DNA of 64,000 nucleotides from Taeniopygia guttata (Eukaryota; Chordata; Aves; Passeriformes; Estrildidae): contig NC_133030.1 of NCBI RefSeq assembly GCF_048771995.1, positions 53,466,501-53,530,500 on the forward strand, written 5' to 3'. Each line of letters opens with the position of its first letter. The first letter of the stretch is position 1. The notes beneath the pieces are model-generated. The model was not told the DNA's origin, did not search any database, and worked only from the letters and a program-made list of their open reading frames with translations. The position numbers and the translations under genes were made by a program. Positions 11,621 to 26,694 of the stretch are shown piece after piece.

Positions 11621-14600
11621 CCTCCTAAAATCTGACTCCAGGAAAAAAGTGAAAACATATGGATGCATTGTTAGGCATATAGAACAGCTGGCATGCCAAT
11701 TGTAAAAGAAGCAGTGTGTTGCAAATCTATTAATTTGATGAAGAATGTTACTAAGATTCAGTTGATTTATATTTGCATACTCAATTTTTATGTCTGTATC
11801 TAGGCATTCAAAAAGCATTTAGCTGATATTTCTTATTGAATACTCTTTTAGAACCCAAAATTTAACACAAGATAAAGGAGAAGGTCCTTTCCTGGGTTGG
11901 TAGCTATTGAATTAATAGAACATTAGAGGAGGGAAGTTATCATAGACACTACACAGGGATCCTGTCTGTTGGTGTCCTGGGAAACAGATAAAAAGTGAGG
12001 TGGCAAAACCTGATGATGAGAGAAAATTACTCAGCATACTCAGATGGGGATCCAGCTGTGAAAGAGGAGTGTCACAATGGTGACTGGGCAATAAAATAAC
12101 AGAGGAAATTCAGTGTTGATTAAAGCTATTTGAGCTTTCAGGGGAAAATAAGCCTAAATATACATACACAGCAAATATATCTAAATTAGTGCTCACTATT
12201 GCAGGAAGGCGTCTGGGAGGGATTTCAGCTTGTGCTCCGAAAACATCACCATAGTACTCAATTGAGATCAAAAAAGCAAAGTCAGGTGGTAGAATGTACT
12301 AGGAAAAGAGTAAGGAAGTCAGCAGGAAACGTGGTTATGCCACCATTCAAATTCACACTGCACCTGCATCTTGAACAATATGTGCAACTTCACAGTTGCT
12401 CCCTTTCAGGTTTCAGAGGAAATGAAATGTAATAAAGATTGACAGCAAGGGTCATGGGGAGCTTCTGTGTAAGGAGAGACTAAATAGATTAGAACCCTTT
12501 TCCTGAAAAATATGACAGAATGCAGATATCATATAGAGAATGTCATATAGGAGATGTGTAGGGAATACTATTCACTGTTTTTCAGAACACACTAACAAGG
12601 GAATAGCAAATAAAGCACTCAAATATCAATTTGAAAACAAAGGCAAAGAACAATATTTTTCCACACAACTCCCATTGCATGTCTACACGATGCTGTGGGT
12701 ACCAGGAGCTTAGTTGGGTTCAAAGAGCTGTAAAACATGGCAGTGGAAGGAAAAGCCTGGTAGGCTGCTCTAAAGAGTAGACACAGCTGCTGGTTTCCCT
12801 GTTGGAGGGTGTGGAAGGGTGTCTCACTGCACACTGCTACTGTCCATGCAAAGACTGGGAAAGAAAACTGTTCTTATTCTGTATTGCAAATGGATTCTGG
12901 GCTTATTCAGTCTGTTGGGGATCGCACATTGCTACTACAAGAACTTTTGTATTACCAAAGATCCACCACCAAATTGACATTGAGTAAATGCAACCTTTGC
13001 ACTGATTTCTAAGTGTTCTGCATTGGAGCATCAGATGAAGTCTCAGTTCTCTTACAGGTATTGTCAAAACTGATGGGTTTCATGAGGGGCAGGATTTCAC
13101 ATAGGTTCCTTATATTTCTAAAGAATAAGAGGTGTGTTTCTCTTAAAGTAGCTGAGTGTGAACCATGAGGTTTTATGGGTTGGGGTAATAGATTGTATAT
13201 TGGAAAGGAAATGGAAATGTCTTTCAGAAGCTGACATCACTGCAGATGCATTCTTCAGGATAGTTTCATTTCTTTCATCCACTGTCAAGATCACTGTTCA
13301 TCAAGAACATGCTTATAAGTTAATGCTCTATTAAACAACTTAGATCTCTCACTGAGCAAAGGTAGAACAGCAGTTATTGACTCAAAAGTCTGTAAATCCA
13401 TCTTTTTCAGCTGATTTCAAAAGAAAAACTGCTAAAAGCTGATGAGAAAAATATTATGGGCCACAGAGAGGTTTTTCTTCACTTATGGTATGTTTCATGC
13501 GCTATAAGAATAATTAGCCTTATTTGGACTTTGCTCCTTGCCAGGCCTTATTACAGCCTTCACGTATGCAGACAAATAACTGGGGCTGCTGGGCTACCAT
13601 CTCTTGTGCATTATCTGGGTGAGATACAGGAGGATATGGGATTATAGCCACCTTTCCTAAGGCCTGCAGACAGCTGGGAAAGCACAGCTGTGAATTCTGC
13701 TCTCTGCTGGGTCCTGGAACTGCCCTTGCTGCGCTCCTGTTGAGCACTGGAATGATTTCAGAGGTAGCTTTGTTTTGTTCTCAGCAGAAGGAAATGCCTT
13801 CAATTCATAATCATGCCTCACACCTAAAGAGGGTGAGCCGTGTTTATCCAAGTTGTGAAACTGATCTGTTTGGGAAAATTAACAAATCTTAGTTTGTAAT
13901 TAAGGGTATTAAAATCTCTGACTATAAATAGTTTATCTGGGCTAGAGTCCATCTCCTATTATAGACTTGACAGGAACAGTGCAGGATATTAACACAAAAG
14001 AAAGATCATTTACCAAGTTTCATTTGCTTAAATAATATCTTAAAATATTTTCTTTATAGAAATAAGTGTACATGTTTTGTATAATTAATATAGTTACAAT
14101 AAGCTAAACAATTCATTTATATGATACCAAAATAGATAATGGAACTTCAAGAAAGCACAATACCTGCCTGTATTTTTTCAGTGGTGTGTGTAGCTTCTAC
14201 AGTTTTAGATAAATTTGTCATCCAAGTTAGGCAGCTGTAATCAAGGATTTGGTCAAAGTTAGAATGCCACATTGAACTGAATTATGAAGACCTAACTTCC
14301 ACTTATCCCTGATAAGTGGATGTAGAAAACCCAAAGGCTTTACACACAGAACTGCTAAAAAGATTTGTAAAAATGGCTTTGGATGCTTTAGTATTGTTTT
14401 CAAGCCCTTTTTGTTCCTCCCGTTCCTTTTCTATTATATAAGAAAACTCAAACTACAATTATTGCAAGACATACTTCCTAATGTTTGGTAACTGATTAAA
14501 CAAATAATGTGGATCAAAGGAAATTCAATAATTATGCATATAAGTCTGCATCTAAGTTTTAAAACCCCCATGTTTGAAAGTGATGAATTATTCACAACCC

Positions 14601-15152
14601 AAGATGAAATGGGGAATATTCCAACTTGTGCTTTTGAAGTGTCATCGTATTAATCTAGGCCACTTTATGCACATCTATAGTCTTTTCATCTCTGGAGATC
14701 TCTGCAAGATGGTGTGTTCATGTCACTAAATTTCTGTTGGCAGAGAGTCAAGAAACAAGTATTTAAAAACTTAAAGTTTATTACTATTATGATTTAATTA
14801 ATATTCAGGATTCCTAAGGGAGTTGTATGATCTTTTTTCTTTTTTCATATTTTGTGACTTCGATTGTTTTTTTTTTTTTCTCCTCTCCAGTTATTTTATT
14901 TATGCATATTTATTAGCTGATTTTTAATTACTCATAATTGTCCTCAGATACTAATTTTAACCTTTGCTTCCTTGCTTCCCTTTCTCCACCATTCCAGTCA
15001 GGCAGCTTAATTGTAATTCTGTTATTTAGAACATGTAAAATTCATCAGCTAGGTCCAAGCTAAAAACTCTAAAAACTAAACACTTAGAAAAAATAATTGA
15101 GAGAAATCTGTTCCAGATGCAACTTTTTAAGTTGGTTCCTATTTTTGTAAGA

Positions 15153-15154
<2 letters not shown>
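11621..15154. other. No recognised gene; one strong hairpin
   Basis: AT-rich sequence with short frames only. The one notable structure is the perfect inverted repeat at 14298-14320, listed separately. Confidence 0.5.
14298..14320. repeat. Perfect 10-bp inverted repeat with 3-nt loop containing GATA motifs
   Basis: tccacttatc (14298-14307) and gataagtgga (14311-14320) are exact reverse complements separated by cct. The arms hold CTTATC and GATAAG, so the site contains two GATA-factor core motifs in inverted orientation. Regulatory function is inference only. Confidence 0.85.

Positions 15155-15181
<27 letters not shown>
15155..15181. repeat. Poly-A run, 27 bp
   Basis: An uninterrupted A run. 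I looked upstream for a processed pseudogene or retroposon body and did not recognise one. Confidence 0.95.
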
Positions 15182-15184
<3 letters not shown>

Positions 15185-18100
15185 GAGCAGAGTTGATTCC
15201 AATGTTTTTGTGTCCAGTTTCAGACTTTGATGTTCTTTTTTTCAAGAATTAGTTATGTTTTCATTCAAAACACTTTTGAGGATACCCTTTGTGGTTTTGC
15301 TAGACTTGTCTCCTACCAGGCAAGTGCAATAGTAAGAGTAGAAAAATGTCATTTAAATGGGAGAGTCCCATTATACCTTTACTGTAAGAAAATCCATGAA
15401 TGACCTCTGGGCTTGCTGAATTTCAAACTGTAAAGAATATGGAACAGGAGGCCGGTCTTGATGCACACAGTGATGCTGGGTGAGAAGGCAAGATGGGAGC
15501 TGGTCTCTTGTGACCTGCCACTCAAACAGATCTGGTCTGACTCTTGTGCCCGGCTCCTCTGGTCTAAGGAGTGTCTGTCTCATTTCAACCCTTTGACAAT
15601 CCTCTTCCTTCATGCCATCACAGTCTCCTCCTTCCTGCCCTAGAATCAGCTGTGTCCCAAAATTCATCCCAGCTTTTTTCTCTTTCTCAGAGCTCCTCTC
15701 CCCTGAAGGTCAATCTTCCTCAGATCCTTCTTTTAGGAGCCTTTACCTGTACTCCTAGAAATTCTAGATTTCTTTTTTTCTTTTTAAAAGGAAGACATAT
15801 ACTAGATAATGGGGTACGACTGTGCAGGTTTGGAGAAGGAGGCTACAGGAAGAGTGCTGTAATTGGTGGCTTTCCCATCTGGACACTTTACCACATTATG
15901 AGGTCTGGATTTTTCATCACCAGATTCTCCCTCGCTTCCCTCTGGTGCTGTGTTGGAGAGAAAATCTTCAGAGTGTCTTGATTTTTGTGCAAGAATAGCA
16001 CATACTTTAATGATAGTATCTCATCCATAAACATTGCAGTGTGATGTTATGATATGCTAATGACCTGCCTGCACAAATTGGTGTGACCATTCAAAGAAAG
16101 TGAAGCATACTGAGCTCAGCAGCTCCTTTCAATATGGGAAGGAAAGGAACCTGCTGTAGCAGTCATCTACATCAAGAGTAAAATAAGGGCCTCAGATCTG
16201 CTTACAATGAATGAGCTCTGTATAAAGGAACACTTTACAATTTAGATGCTTCCTGTGTACTTGTAAAAATTAAATGAACCTTTAATAATTCTCATTCAAA
16301 ATACTTACTAATGTCTTTCCTCCAAATTCTTCATCAAAGATTCATACATATGAAAGCTTCAATAATATGATTTAATTTTCTGGCTGATAGAAAAAAAAAT
16401 CTTATTAATTCTGTACATGAAGAAGTGTTCTTGAGTGAACGCTCAAGCAATCCTCTTGCTCTGAATATTTCTGTGCAATGCAGACAGGTTGTTTTCCAGA
16501 TGAAGTATGTATCATTTCTTCTTAGGGAGTGGAATAAATTCTGTTTCCACAAATGCAGGTCTTACTACTACAAACTATGACTGGCCTCAGAAGCACATGA
16601 AGCTGCTGAAAGTGTTCCTTGCAAATCCCTTCCTATAAGTTTGTTAAAAAGAATGAGGAAGGACCCCATGAAGGAGAAACACCTTCTCCTTTGCCAAAGA
16701 CATAGTCATATAAAATAACTTTAAAGTGAGAGAATAACTACTAGGTACTAAATGAGGCTCCTTGGTACATAGCACACACTTTGTCAGGAGACACTCAGCA
16801 GAAAACCAGCCCAAAGCACGTTTTGACTGCCTGAGGTTTCCCAACTGCAAAGATGGGACAAGGCCCCATTTTTCTTACTGTGCAGTGTCTAAAAGCTAAG
16901 TTATCCAGCCATCAAGATCACTAGATCTTCTCTGATTTCTTCAATCTTTGTTTCAATTGTATTGTGTTAATTACATCTACAATAAGCATTTAATTTTTCT
17001 GAAGGAATATGTTTAATGTCCTGAGTGCATTGCAAAGAGTTCATAGCTCCAAACACGATCACGGCAACTTTGATGAGAGGAGGCAAATTTTCTTCTTAAA
17101 TGCATCAGAATTGAAGTGCCTGAACTGTACACAGTTTGCCTGGACAGAAAAAAGGGTTCTGTTTTATGGTTTGCAAACCTGCATGGCACAGGCCAGACAG
17201 TGCTGGAACTGTACAATCTGTGTGGTCTCTGGGGGAGTGAGAACATAGGTGGGTTACACCATCATAACAAAATATTTGCTGGAGTTGTTATGCCAGTTTA
17301 TGTCAGATTATTTGGACAGTCAAGTTAAAAATCTTGTTTTTTCAAATGTTCCATCTCCTGTCTATGCAAGTAGAGTTCAGTGTAGCATGAATTTGGTTTG
17401 CTACAAATTGGACTCATCTGTATTTCTGTGCCAAATTATCTCATAACACTCAGCTACTTCCTTGTGTGGGATGACTCATTTCATGAATTTAACAGTTTGT
17501 GACTACATATATCTTTTGACTACAGGCAGTCAAGTGAATAATCCAAATCTATGCAAAGCAATTGAAGGCTAAGAGGTCTAGTCATTAGAGATAATCTATG
17601 GGTTTCTACATAACAAAAAATAAGGACACAAATCTGCTTTACACCTCACAGTCTATCCATCTGAATTTTTAACAGGGACAGATGCTTCTCTTACTGTATG
17701 AAATTCTTACAGATTACTTTAAAATATTGTGTAAACAGCTGCTAGGACCTGGGAGGAATAATGGCTCAAAAGACAGCACCTTTTTGGAAGACAAAAGTCT
17801 TTCTCACACAGAAAGACACACAGAATGTATTTCTCCAAGCACTGCCTTTGTCTTGGATAGCACATGTTAAGAAATCTCTGGTTTATGTGAATCATAGATA
17901 TTCATAAATCAAATTGGGGTTTTCTGTGGGAGAAAAAAAGGAATGTTTTTCAAACCTTATACCTTTTCTGCTTCTGCCTGACTCTAAGTTAAATTAAATG
18001 TCTTCCTACTCACCTTTACTTAGGACACTATTTTAATTTGAAATCATGCCAGCAGTATAAATACATGCATGCAAACTGGTTACACAATTTTCCTTTATGT

Positions 18101-20469
18101 TTTGACTCACTTCTTTTGCTAATAATATAATCATTACTACTGTGCCACGTGAGGTATCAGATGTATTTTCCTGTTATTAATTTCTTGTCTTTTTGCATAT
18201 CAATATATGGTTGAGCAGAACTCAAAAGCTGCTTCATTCTGAAATAATATTTTGTGTCCTTATGGATCTTTTAATCTGAAGAAGATAAAGTGATTTAAAA
18301 ATGGGAATGCCTTCAAGCTCCAAAGCTTCTTCTGAATGACATCAGAAACAATGTGCTTATATGGGAAACAGAAAATCCACAACTGTTGAATAACCTTAAT
18401 GAAGTACAAAAAAATCTGTAACAGAGCCAGAAATAAATATTGATGATAATTCTTGACCCACCTTGTTTGGTTACCTAACACCTGCCTTTAATTTTCTGGT
18501 TTTCCCCTCCTGTTACTATATACGAGTTATTTCTAGCACAGAATTTATTTGCATTTTCTGACTCTCTTATTGTACATACTTTGATTACTTTCAGCTGAGT
18601 AGATCTGGGCAATTCTTCTGTACTTTAGGAGAAAACACCTAAACAAATAGTAGAAAAAATAACTTTGCAAAATTGAGAGATAAATAACTTTTGTAATAGC
18701 ACTAGATTGTATAACTTTTCATTGTTAACAGGAAAACAGAGTTAAGACTGCTATACCAGAAGAATGGAGATGCCTCATCAGGCTTTGCTTGATACATGCA
18801 GGTGTGTGTGTGACAAAATCTGACTAAATAGTACTTTCCCTCATGCTCTTGGTCTAGTTCTGGTCATTCCACTTTCTTGGTGCCTAGTGAATATTTTGAC
18901 ACTTTGGTTGTTTAACTTTTTTCTTTATGGATGTGTCTGTAGATCCATTAGGTGTGCCATGAGCATTCTCAAGTACTTAAGCCAACTGCCACTGTACGCC
19001 TTAGATCTGGGCTAGTAAATTAACCCATCCCTCCAAAAAGGAGCAGCTGTGTGCTGACTGCCTTTTGGAAAGGGGAATGGTGTATGTAAACTCCTCAGCC
19101 ATTCCCAGGAGCAGCTTTGGAGGCATAAAATGTGCCAAAGGGTGTCTGGGACTGTTCTAGAAGTTTATCAAATGTTTTAGATGTTCCTGGAAATGCTTGA
19201 ATTTCCTGGTGCAGACATAACTCAACAAGGAGTGAGGTGAAATGCAAACTAGGCAACACAAAGGATAGCTCAGTTTTGCTCAAAATGCAGCTCATTGCTT
19301 ATTTTTGAACAAATCAGCAAGAAGCATGCAAAGCAATGTAATATAGCTTTGATAGATCTCAGGGGAAAATAGGCATGAAGTATGAGCAGCATATGTGCAG
19401 CATTTAACAAACTATAGAACATTCACAAGATGTTGGCCTTCACAGATTGGGTTTCCCTAAAAATGCAATGATAACTCTTGCTCCTATTGAATTCTCATAA
19501 AACTTAAAATACTCACAAGTGAGATTTTATTCACAATGTGGCAGCAAGATCTTTTAGGAAAGATAAAATATCCAAAGCCATTTGTCAGATGTCACTGATC
19601 TGCAATGTCACCATCATGCCATGACTAGAAAGAAAGATGATCTGATAGTCCATTCTGCCTCTTAGTTATGGTTCTACAAATGATGCAGATTTTCCAAGGT
19701 ATGTGGTGCTACACAGCACGCTATTTTGAATGCAAAGCAATGTATTTCAGGTATCTGTGAGCTCTGAAACAGGATTGAGAAGAACGAGACTTGTCAGTGA
19801 AGCTGTGATCTTTATCTGGCTATTTGCCCCATTGAGTGATGAGATGTGCTGCTGTGAACTCAGAATCATTATGTGCACAAAATCTATTTCAAATGATCAT
19901 AAACTAAGGGAGCACTTGGGAAGCTCATCTTCCTAGCAGATGCTAGATGGCCTCAGAAAGTCAGATTAATCCCTATACACATACAAAGTTATTTAATTGT
20001 GCGCTCACAAACTTTTTGTCTCTCCTCACAGTAGATTTACTTCCTCATGCTTTACATAGCTGATCCCTTAAGCAACTACTTTATTACTTCCTTTGTGTCC
20101 CTTCTATGCAGCATCTGTAGCTCAAGCCCCTTTATGAAGACAAAGAAACTGCTTTCCGTATGGAAATCTACGTTTTGAGTGATTTCTCTTCTCATGAAAA
20201 TTTTTATTTCCCTTGAAAGCAATGGAAAGTTGATGAAAGTATCCAGCAGTGCAAGGGAAATTAACTCCATTTCACAGGGAAGTACAGTGCCTGATTGCCC
20301 TCCAGTTTGGGCCAGCTGCATCCTGAAACAAGAAACTTGGATGCCCTTGAGGAGTCCTTGACCAAGTCTTCCTAGTTTGGCAGCTGAGGGGGCAGACAAG
20401 TCATCAGGAAAACAGCAAGTCATGAACCTGTTAGATCTCAAACAAAAACATACTTTGAATGATTAATAC
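15182..20469. other. No recognised gene
   Basis: Frames reach 136 codons (15571-15981, plus) but none resembles a known protein. No repeat, RNA gene or other structure was identified. Confidence 0.5.
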
Positions 20470-20510
20470 TTTTTTTTTTTTTTTTTTTGAGAGAGAGCGT
20501 GAGAGAGACT
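20470..20510. repeat. Poly-T run followed by GA-rich simple sequence
   Basis: Nineteen T residues (20470-20488) are followed directly by GAGAGAGAGCGTGAGAGAGA-type sequence. It could be the reversed tail of an unrecognised minus-strand retroposon or plain simple sequence. Confidence 0.9.
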
Positions 20511-23500
20511 CATCATTTGCTGGAAGTTGTCTGGACACCTCTAATTGCAAAATACTGCACAAGCAAGTTCATGTACTTGATATACATGGCTTTGAGGTTC
20601 GTCCATTTTGTGAAAGAAAAGCCAGATTTGAACAATGTTGCTCACTGTCTTGTCTTTTGGTGTGGATAATGAATATTCAGCATGTTGTGTTTCCAGGAAC
20701 TTTGCTAAAAATATCACTGTATCCTTGTTTGAAAAAGTGATGAGCATAACTGTGAAGAATGACTTTGATGATTTTCCTTCCTCTTCTTCTGTCTTCTTTG
20801 TTAACTCTTTCTATCACAACATTTCTGCTCACCATCTAACTGCCACGTCCTCAGCAGGCAAACCAGAGAAACATGAGGGCACAGACACGTGGAAAAGTAA
20901 GGCTGGAGAAAGGAGAATTTCGGGTGTTGTTCCCTCTGCTCTCAGCTTAGTGGTGGGACAAGATATATCTGAGGAATCTTTAGCTATTTTCATCTAACCT
21001 CTTTATTAAACGTCCAGAGAAATTGCTGCTCTGCCAGTGCTTAACACTATTTATATTTTTCATTATACATAAGTGCCTGAAATTAAATGGTAAGCAAATA
21101 ACTAAATCAGTATAACGTCCTTTTAATAGGTTTTATCCTCACCTCAGTGTGTCCAGGGTTTATGAAATCCTCAGCCCTCTTGTTTCCTTGCATTGGGTTG
21201 TCACCTCTTTTGGTAAATCATTGAGTGTGATTTAGTCTTCCTGGTCACTGCTGCCCAACAGCAGCTTCCCTCAGGCAATTTACCTTATCTGAAATGGTTC
21301 TATTGTCTCATTTGCAGTGACGGTGTCCTGTGTTCTGTACTAAATTTTGTTCAGTTTGTCTCTTAAACAGAACTCTCCCATCCCAGATCCTCCCTCCTAT
21401 ACTACTCTGCCCAGGTTACATTCTGCTTATATTTGCTATAAGTTTATATTTGCTATTACAAGGACAAGTTACTATTATTCTTATCCTTTGACACTTTTTA
21501 CCAATTTATGAGCAATTGCCGGCTCTTCTGATTTCTGTTTATTTACTAAAATTTTTATTTTCCAAAGGGATTCTACCAACAGTCTCCAGAGTCTCTCTAA
21601 GCCTACTTTGGGAGCTTATTATCCTTATTAAGTAATTAGCTCTATTTTTTGAGTTTGGAACGGTGCACTCTACTATTTCTTTTTCCCTTTCAGTCCAGTT
21701 CCATCTTCAGATTCCTCTTCAATTACTTTTTATTTTTATGACCAAATATAAAATCAGATAATTGTAATATTGTAATTTCCTTTGACTTCTGAAAAGGAGA
21801 GGTTTTCTCAGCATCTTCCAATTCATTGGAGGTGGCCAAAGGGCTTTCTAAGATATGAATGGCCCAAGTTCAAAATTTTCTCTGCCTCATACTTAGCAAA
21901 GAATTGATTCTGGTTAAGAGTCACCAGTCTCCAGTGTCAATCTCCCAGGCATAATGGATGTTCCACCTAAAGAAAGTTAGAGGACAAATCAGTTACTGTA
22001 ATATGCTCTGAGATACAATCTTGTTGCAGCTGGGTTTTTGGAGATGAGAGTTTCAGGTCTGTGTGGCTTTCAGGATCTGTTTGAGTTTCGTCCTGGAAGT
22101 TTCACTGAAAGAATCTCTTTCTCATTAAGGATTTCAGTTTCAAAACAATAATACTGGCCTCTGTGGGAAGGAGGAGCAGGGCAGGGAATCTGAGTCAAAA
22201 CATTCCTAATCAGAATAATTTTTATTTAAACAGTATAAATCTACCTTCCAGCTATGTGCGTCAAAGGTTGGCTTCCACACAAAGGAGAGGAAGTGAAGGT
22301 TTTGTTATAATTTCAGATGCAATGTTGGAGAGCTCATAAAACAGTTCCAGTTATGCAGTACAACAGATGTCACCAGACTGTGATGGATTTTTATTGCATT
22401 TTAAAACTTGAGGTGTCTGACTCTCTTTAAGGATGGTGAGCAGACAGGGTAGATAGGCAGGCAGGGAAAAGAAAGTGTACTCTGAGCTATACTGCTTCTA
22501 AATTCACTCATTTAAATTAATGCACTTCTCTAACCTACTGTGATTAATTTTACACCAAGAAAGAAAATAAGGGTGTGCTGTGCTAGCTTTGGGTAGCATT
22601 TATTCTGAACAAGAGGTTCATTCTTATGATTCATGCAGAGAAGAAACCTGGTAAACAAAGGCTGCATAAAATAAAGTGTTATCTAGGGCTTAGTGAGGCA
22701 TCTGGCTCTAATTTTAGATAAGCTCCTTCTATTGATGTCTCCATCTCCTCAAACAGTTGTTTTTCCTGCTTCTTTAGCCTTTTTTTTTTCCAATTGCCAT
22801 CTTTTGTGGGGCAGCAGTCACTGACACCAGGGGACTCTGTGCTTGAACCTTAACACAAGCCTAGATCATGGCAGTATAAAGATTCAGATATGGCTTCAGA
22901 AGACTCCTGCTGAACATCATAGAATTAGCATTTTACAGGGTATTATGAAAAGAAGTGCCTTTAACAAAAATATGTGCAGGGCAAACCTCTTGAGTTACAT
23001 TTTACCTTATTCTAAATGACAAGTTCCCATGGAGCAAACATTTAATATCTCAGTATGTGGCTGATCTGCATGGACTGACATAAAAATAGAGAATGTCAGA
23101 AGTTTTTACTCTATTGATATAATCATGGCAGTAAACAATTTTTTTTTGTTATGTTAGCTAGTCTTCTACTCAGAGAAAATAAATTTCACTAGGCAAACTG
23201 CATAACTCAAAAAATTTGATATTAATATATATGTCACTTTTATTCAGTTCACTTCTATATGAAGTTAAATTTGATTTATAAGCTTTAGTCTCTATTGAAT
23301 ACGAATAAATCAATTACCTTACACTTCATTATCTCTGGATTGTGTTTTTATGAATGATCATCTATGCAGAAGTTTGTGTTTGAACACACAGCTCTGAGCT
23401 CAGAGAGAAGTGAGCCAGAGCAGTAAGGGAATTCATAATGAGGCTGCACCTTGCAGCTCAGCCCTACACAGCTATAGGAATTGTGACAATTTAGAAAGGC

Positions 23501-26500
23501 ACCAATGCTGCTATAGGTCAATCAATTGGAGGGGAGGAAAAAAACCAACAAAAATCCCTTTTTCCTTAAGGGAGTAATGTTGCAGGAGAAGGCTGAATTA
23601 CAATTACAAATCAAAACTTGATGACAAAGGTATTACAAATGGAAACACCTTATGTTTTCCTGTCTGGCTTTATGAACTTTCGAGACAATACATTTTCTAT
23701 AAAAGTGATTATAGAAAAGTTTTTATACTATAAATAAAATTCAAAAATATTCAGGAAATTTTTTGAAAGATCTAGTGAACGAGTCATTGCACAAAGGGAC
23801 TGTTACTCCTTCTTGACTAAAATCACAAGAGAATAAAAGATTAGATGCTCCCAGTAGAGGGTTAAAGCTGATCTGAAACATAATTAAATTAAATATGGGC
23901 CCAGTAAAATCAATTGCAGTATCATTAACATCAGCAACAAGAAATTATTACCTATTTAACTTAAACATTGTATAAGTGTGGTGAATCTTTTCCCTTCAAA
24001 CTCCATTCTAGGTTTTAGCACTCAAACTAGACATCACTGAAAGTTACTTTCAAACAAATGTTTGGCAGAAACATCTCTCTGCTCCAACAATCTACATGGT
24101 TTTGTAATTATTTTATTATTTCCCCCCTCCAGGCTTTCAGATAAAAGCTGCACCTGGGTATATGAGTCTGAGAAGAGTTTGCCAACTGATCAGTGAAATT
24201 TGGAAGTTTTTCTATTACATTATCAAGGATGTTGTAACATCTTTTTTATTAGAAGAGTGACAATAGCAGCTTGCTTGATGACTGCTGCCAGTTCACGCAT
24301 CCTGTGGAACATGGCATGTTGGTCTACTACTGGGGTCCAAAGGAATTTCTTAACCTTTTCCAAAGTAATCAGGTGGCATTTTCACAGTGCTTCTGTTTAT
24401 TAGGCTACAAAGCCTCTTCATAACATGCTCTTTTCTTAATCTGTGCTACTGGGGGAACAGCCCCTGTCCAGAGAATTATGTTATCCCCAACATAACTTAT
24501 ATGTGGGCAAGTAAAGCACAAAGAAAGCCAGCCACAACTCCTTTGTCAAAGATGAATTCCCTATCACCCCCCTCAATCTCTAGTCACGCCTCATCTCCAA
24601 ATTTGTCTCTGAATCACCTGGAAAAGATTTTTTTGGTGTCTTCCGGTATCCTGTTAGTATTAACAATATTAGTACATCCTACTTTCTAACCTTTTTTTTC
24701 TGTTAGAGTCCTTAAGAGGAAAATTGCTTGTCAAAGTGTTGAATTTTTGGAGCCAGGTTGTGACTTTCATCTTTTGCAAAGAATATTTCTGGTCCTGGGA
24801 CCCACCCATGCATTCTCCTCAGTCAAGTAGTCAAGGAATGCATAATTCTTCAGTCTTTACTTTTAATTTCTCTCTGATATTCTGAACACAACCAGATACA
24901 TGTGGAAAATGAGAGTCTAGATTATATTTAGCCTGTAAATTATGAGTTATCCAGATGTTAAGTCCCTTTTTATAATATGTGAAACACCTGTTTATTTTCA
25001 CAACTAGGATTCTATAATGTCTTACTGGGCAGAATTATTTTTCATGGAAATCTCTTATGTTAAGGGAAGTTATGGTGCTGTGATTCTTTTGCTTCAAATC
25101 AAATATATTCAGAAAGTATTTCAGTTCCTATTATGAATCCCATTAAAATGTAAACTGTTAAAAATCACATATATATATATTTTTTTTTTTTTTAAGAAGT
25201 AAACAGTTCATATATTTCTGGGTATACTGAACTGGCAGGCTTTTAATGTACCCTGTAATCTTACTGTTCAATCTCAGAGAGTTGATTTTGATGATGTCAA
25301 TCATCCCAGATAGGTGAATAGGTATTATCATCTATATAGATAGGGAAGCAAAGACAAATATAGGGTCTGAATTGTCAGAATGCAGAATAGTGACAGCTTC
25401 CACTGACTTCAGGAGCTGTTACTGCTTATCAATTTTAAAGATCAAGTCATTTGTGTTGACTGTTATACAAAGATACACTTGTTTTTTAATGAGTTTTGTC
25501 TTTCTAAAGAACCACACAAAAGTTACTAAAGTTATTCCAGGAAATACTGTATTTCTCTACATCAGAAACTTCATGGTGTAAATTCAACACATTCATTAAT
25601 ATCAGGCAATCATCAATAAAGCAAATTCTTTAGGAGCCATTAGTACATCATAATCACAATCTCTCTGGCTCATCAAGGATGAGGCAAATGACAGATTTTA
25701 GAGCTCTCTTCAGGGATCACCTTTTTCTCTTTAATTCAAATGACTATATATATGCTTATTTTTGCTATGTCAAATACTCTTATACGTATTACAAAAACTA
25801 ACACAGGCTTGAGACATCACTTTAAAGATCTGTTTCCACCTATGTCTCCTTTATTACTTAAAGGTTCAATAGCAAACAACAAATCCCTTGCAGTGCAGCA
25901 GAGCAGTTGGCCAGTGGCTTAAATCCCAGAGTGTCTTATGTAGCTACACTTGTACTTAAATGCTCTGCTGAAGAGCGATAGAGTGTTGATATGAGGCCAG
26001 AACACAATGCCTTGGGCCTCCAAAGTTATTTGTTTCAGTACCAGAACTGGAACTCAAGTTCCCCATTCCCCAGCAGGTATGCAGGTCACTACAACTGTGC
26101 TTTACCTCCTATTGAAGTTGATTATAATAATAATAATAATACCATTTCGACTGAGGTAACAAATCAAACAAAAATAATTGGAGGTGGGGAAAACAGTTTC
26201 ATATTTCAATTTAATGCATCAGCTCTTTTTTTCCCCATGAGTAATTTACAGTTCATATGAAAGCAGACAGAGACTAGATTTCACAGATTTTTTTTTCTTT
26301 TCTCTTAGCTTTATTGCTGGGAAAGTAGAAAGAGTGTGTAACTGCTTTTGTTTCCAAATATCTGTGATAATGATCATTTTTAATTTAATAAAATTAAATT
26401 AGGAGTTTTTCTTACCAGATAAAACATTACTTCTCCTCACAGAACTTGATGACAAGTGGGTGAAAATTTGTTCATGTACATCATGATGTAAAGATCACAC

Positions 26501-26694
26501 AATGAATGACTTGATCCTTTAAAGTTATAACCAGTCAAAATCAAGACATTCTGAATAACACACCCTCAAAAGAAAAGGTTATTTGTTTCCAGCTGTTACT
26601 TAGTGCGGTAGACTAAGTTCATCTCCATAAAATGCAAAATAAAATAATATTCTGTGTCATTATGGCTACAGAACTGTTAGGATTGCTTTAGCAA
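20511..26694. other. No recognised gene
   Basis: AT-rich stretch with no supported gene. Minor items are a perfect 14-bp palindrome ctctgagctcagag (23392-23405), an AT repeat running into a T run (25169-25193) and a short ATA/TAA microsatellite (26124-26140). Confidence 0.5.

Noticed and set aside
15155..15181. Poly-A run as the tail of a processed pseudogene
   Set aside because: The upstream sequence does not resemble any mRNA I recognise and no target-site duplication was evident; the same applies to 47820-47844 and 54053-54073.
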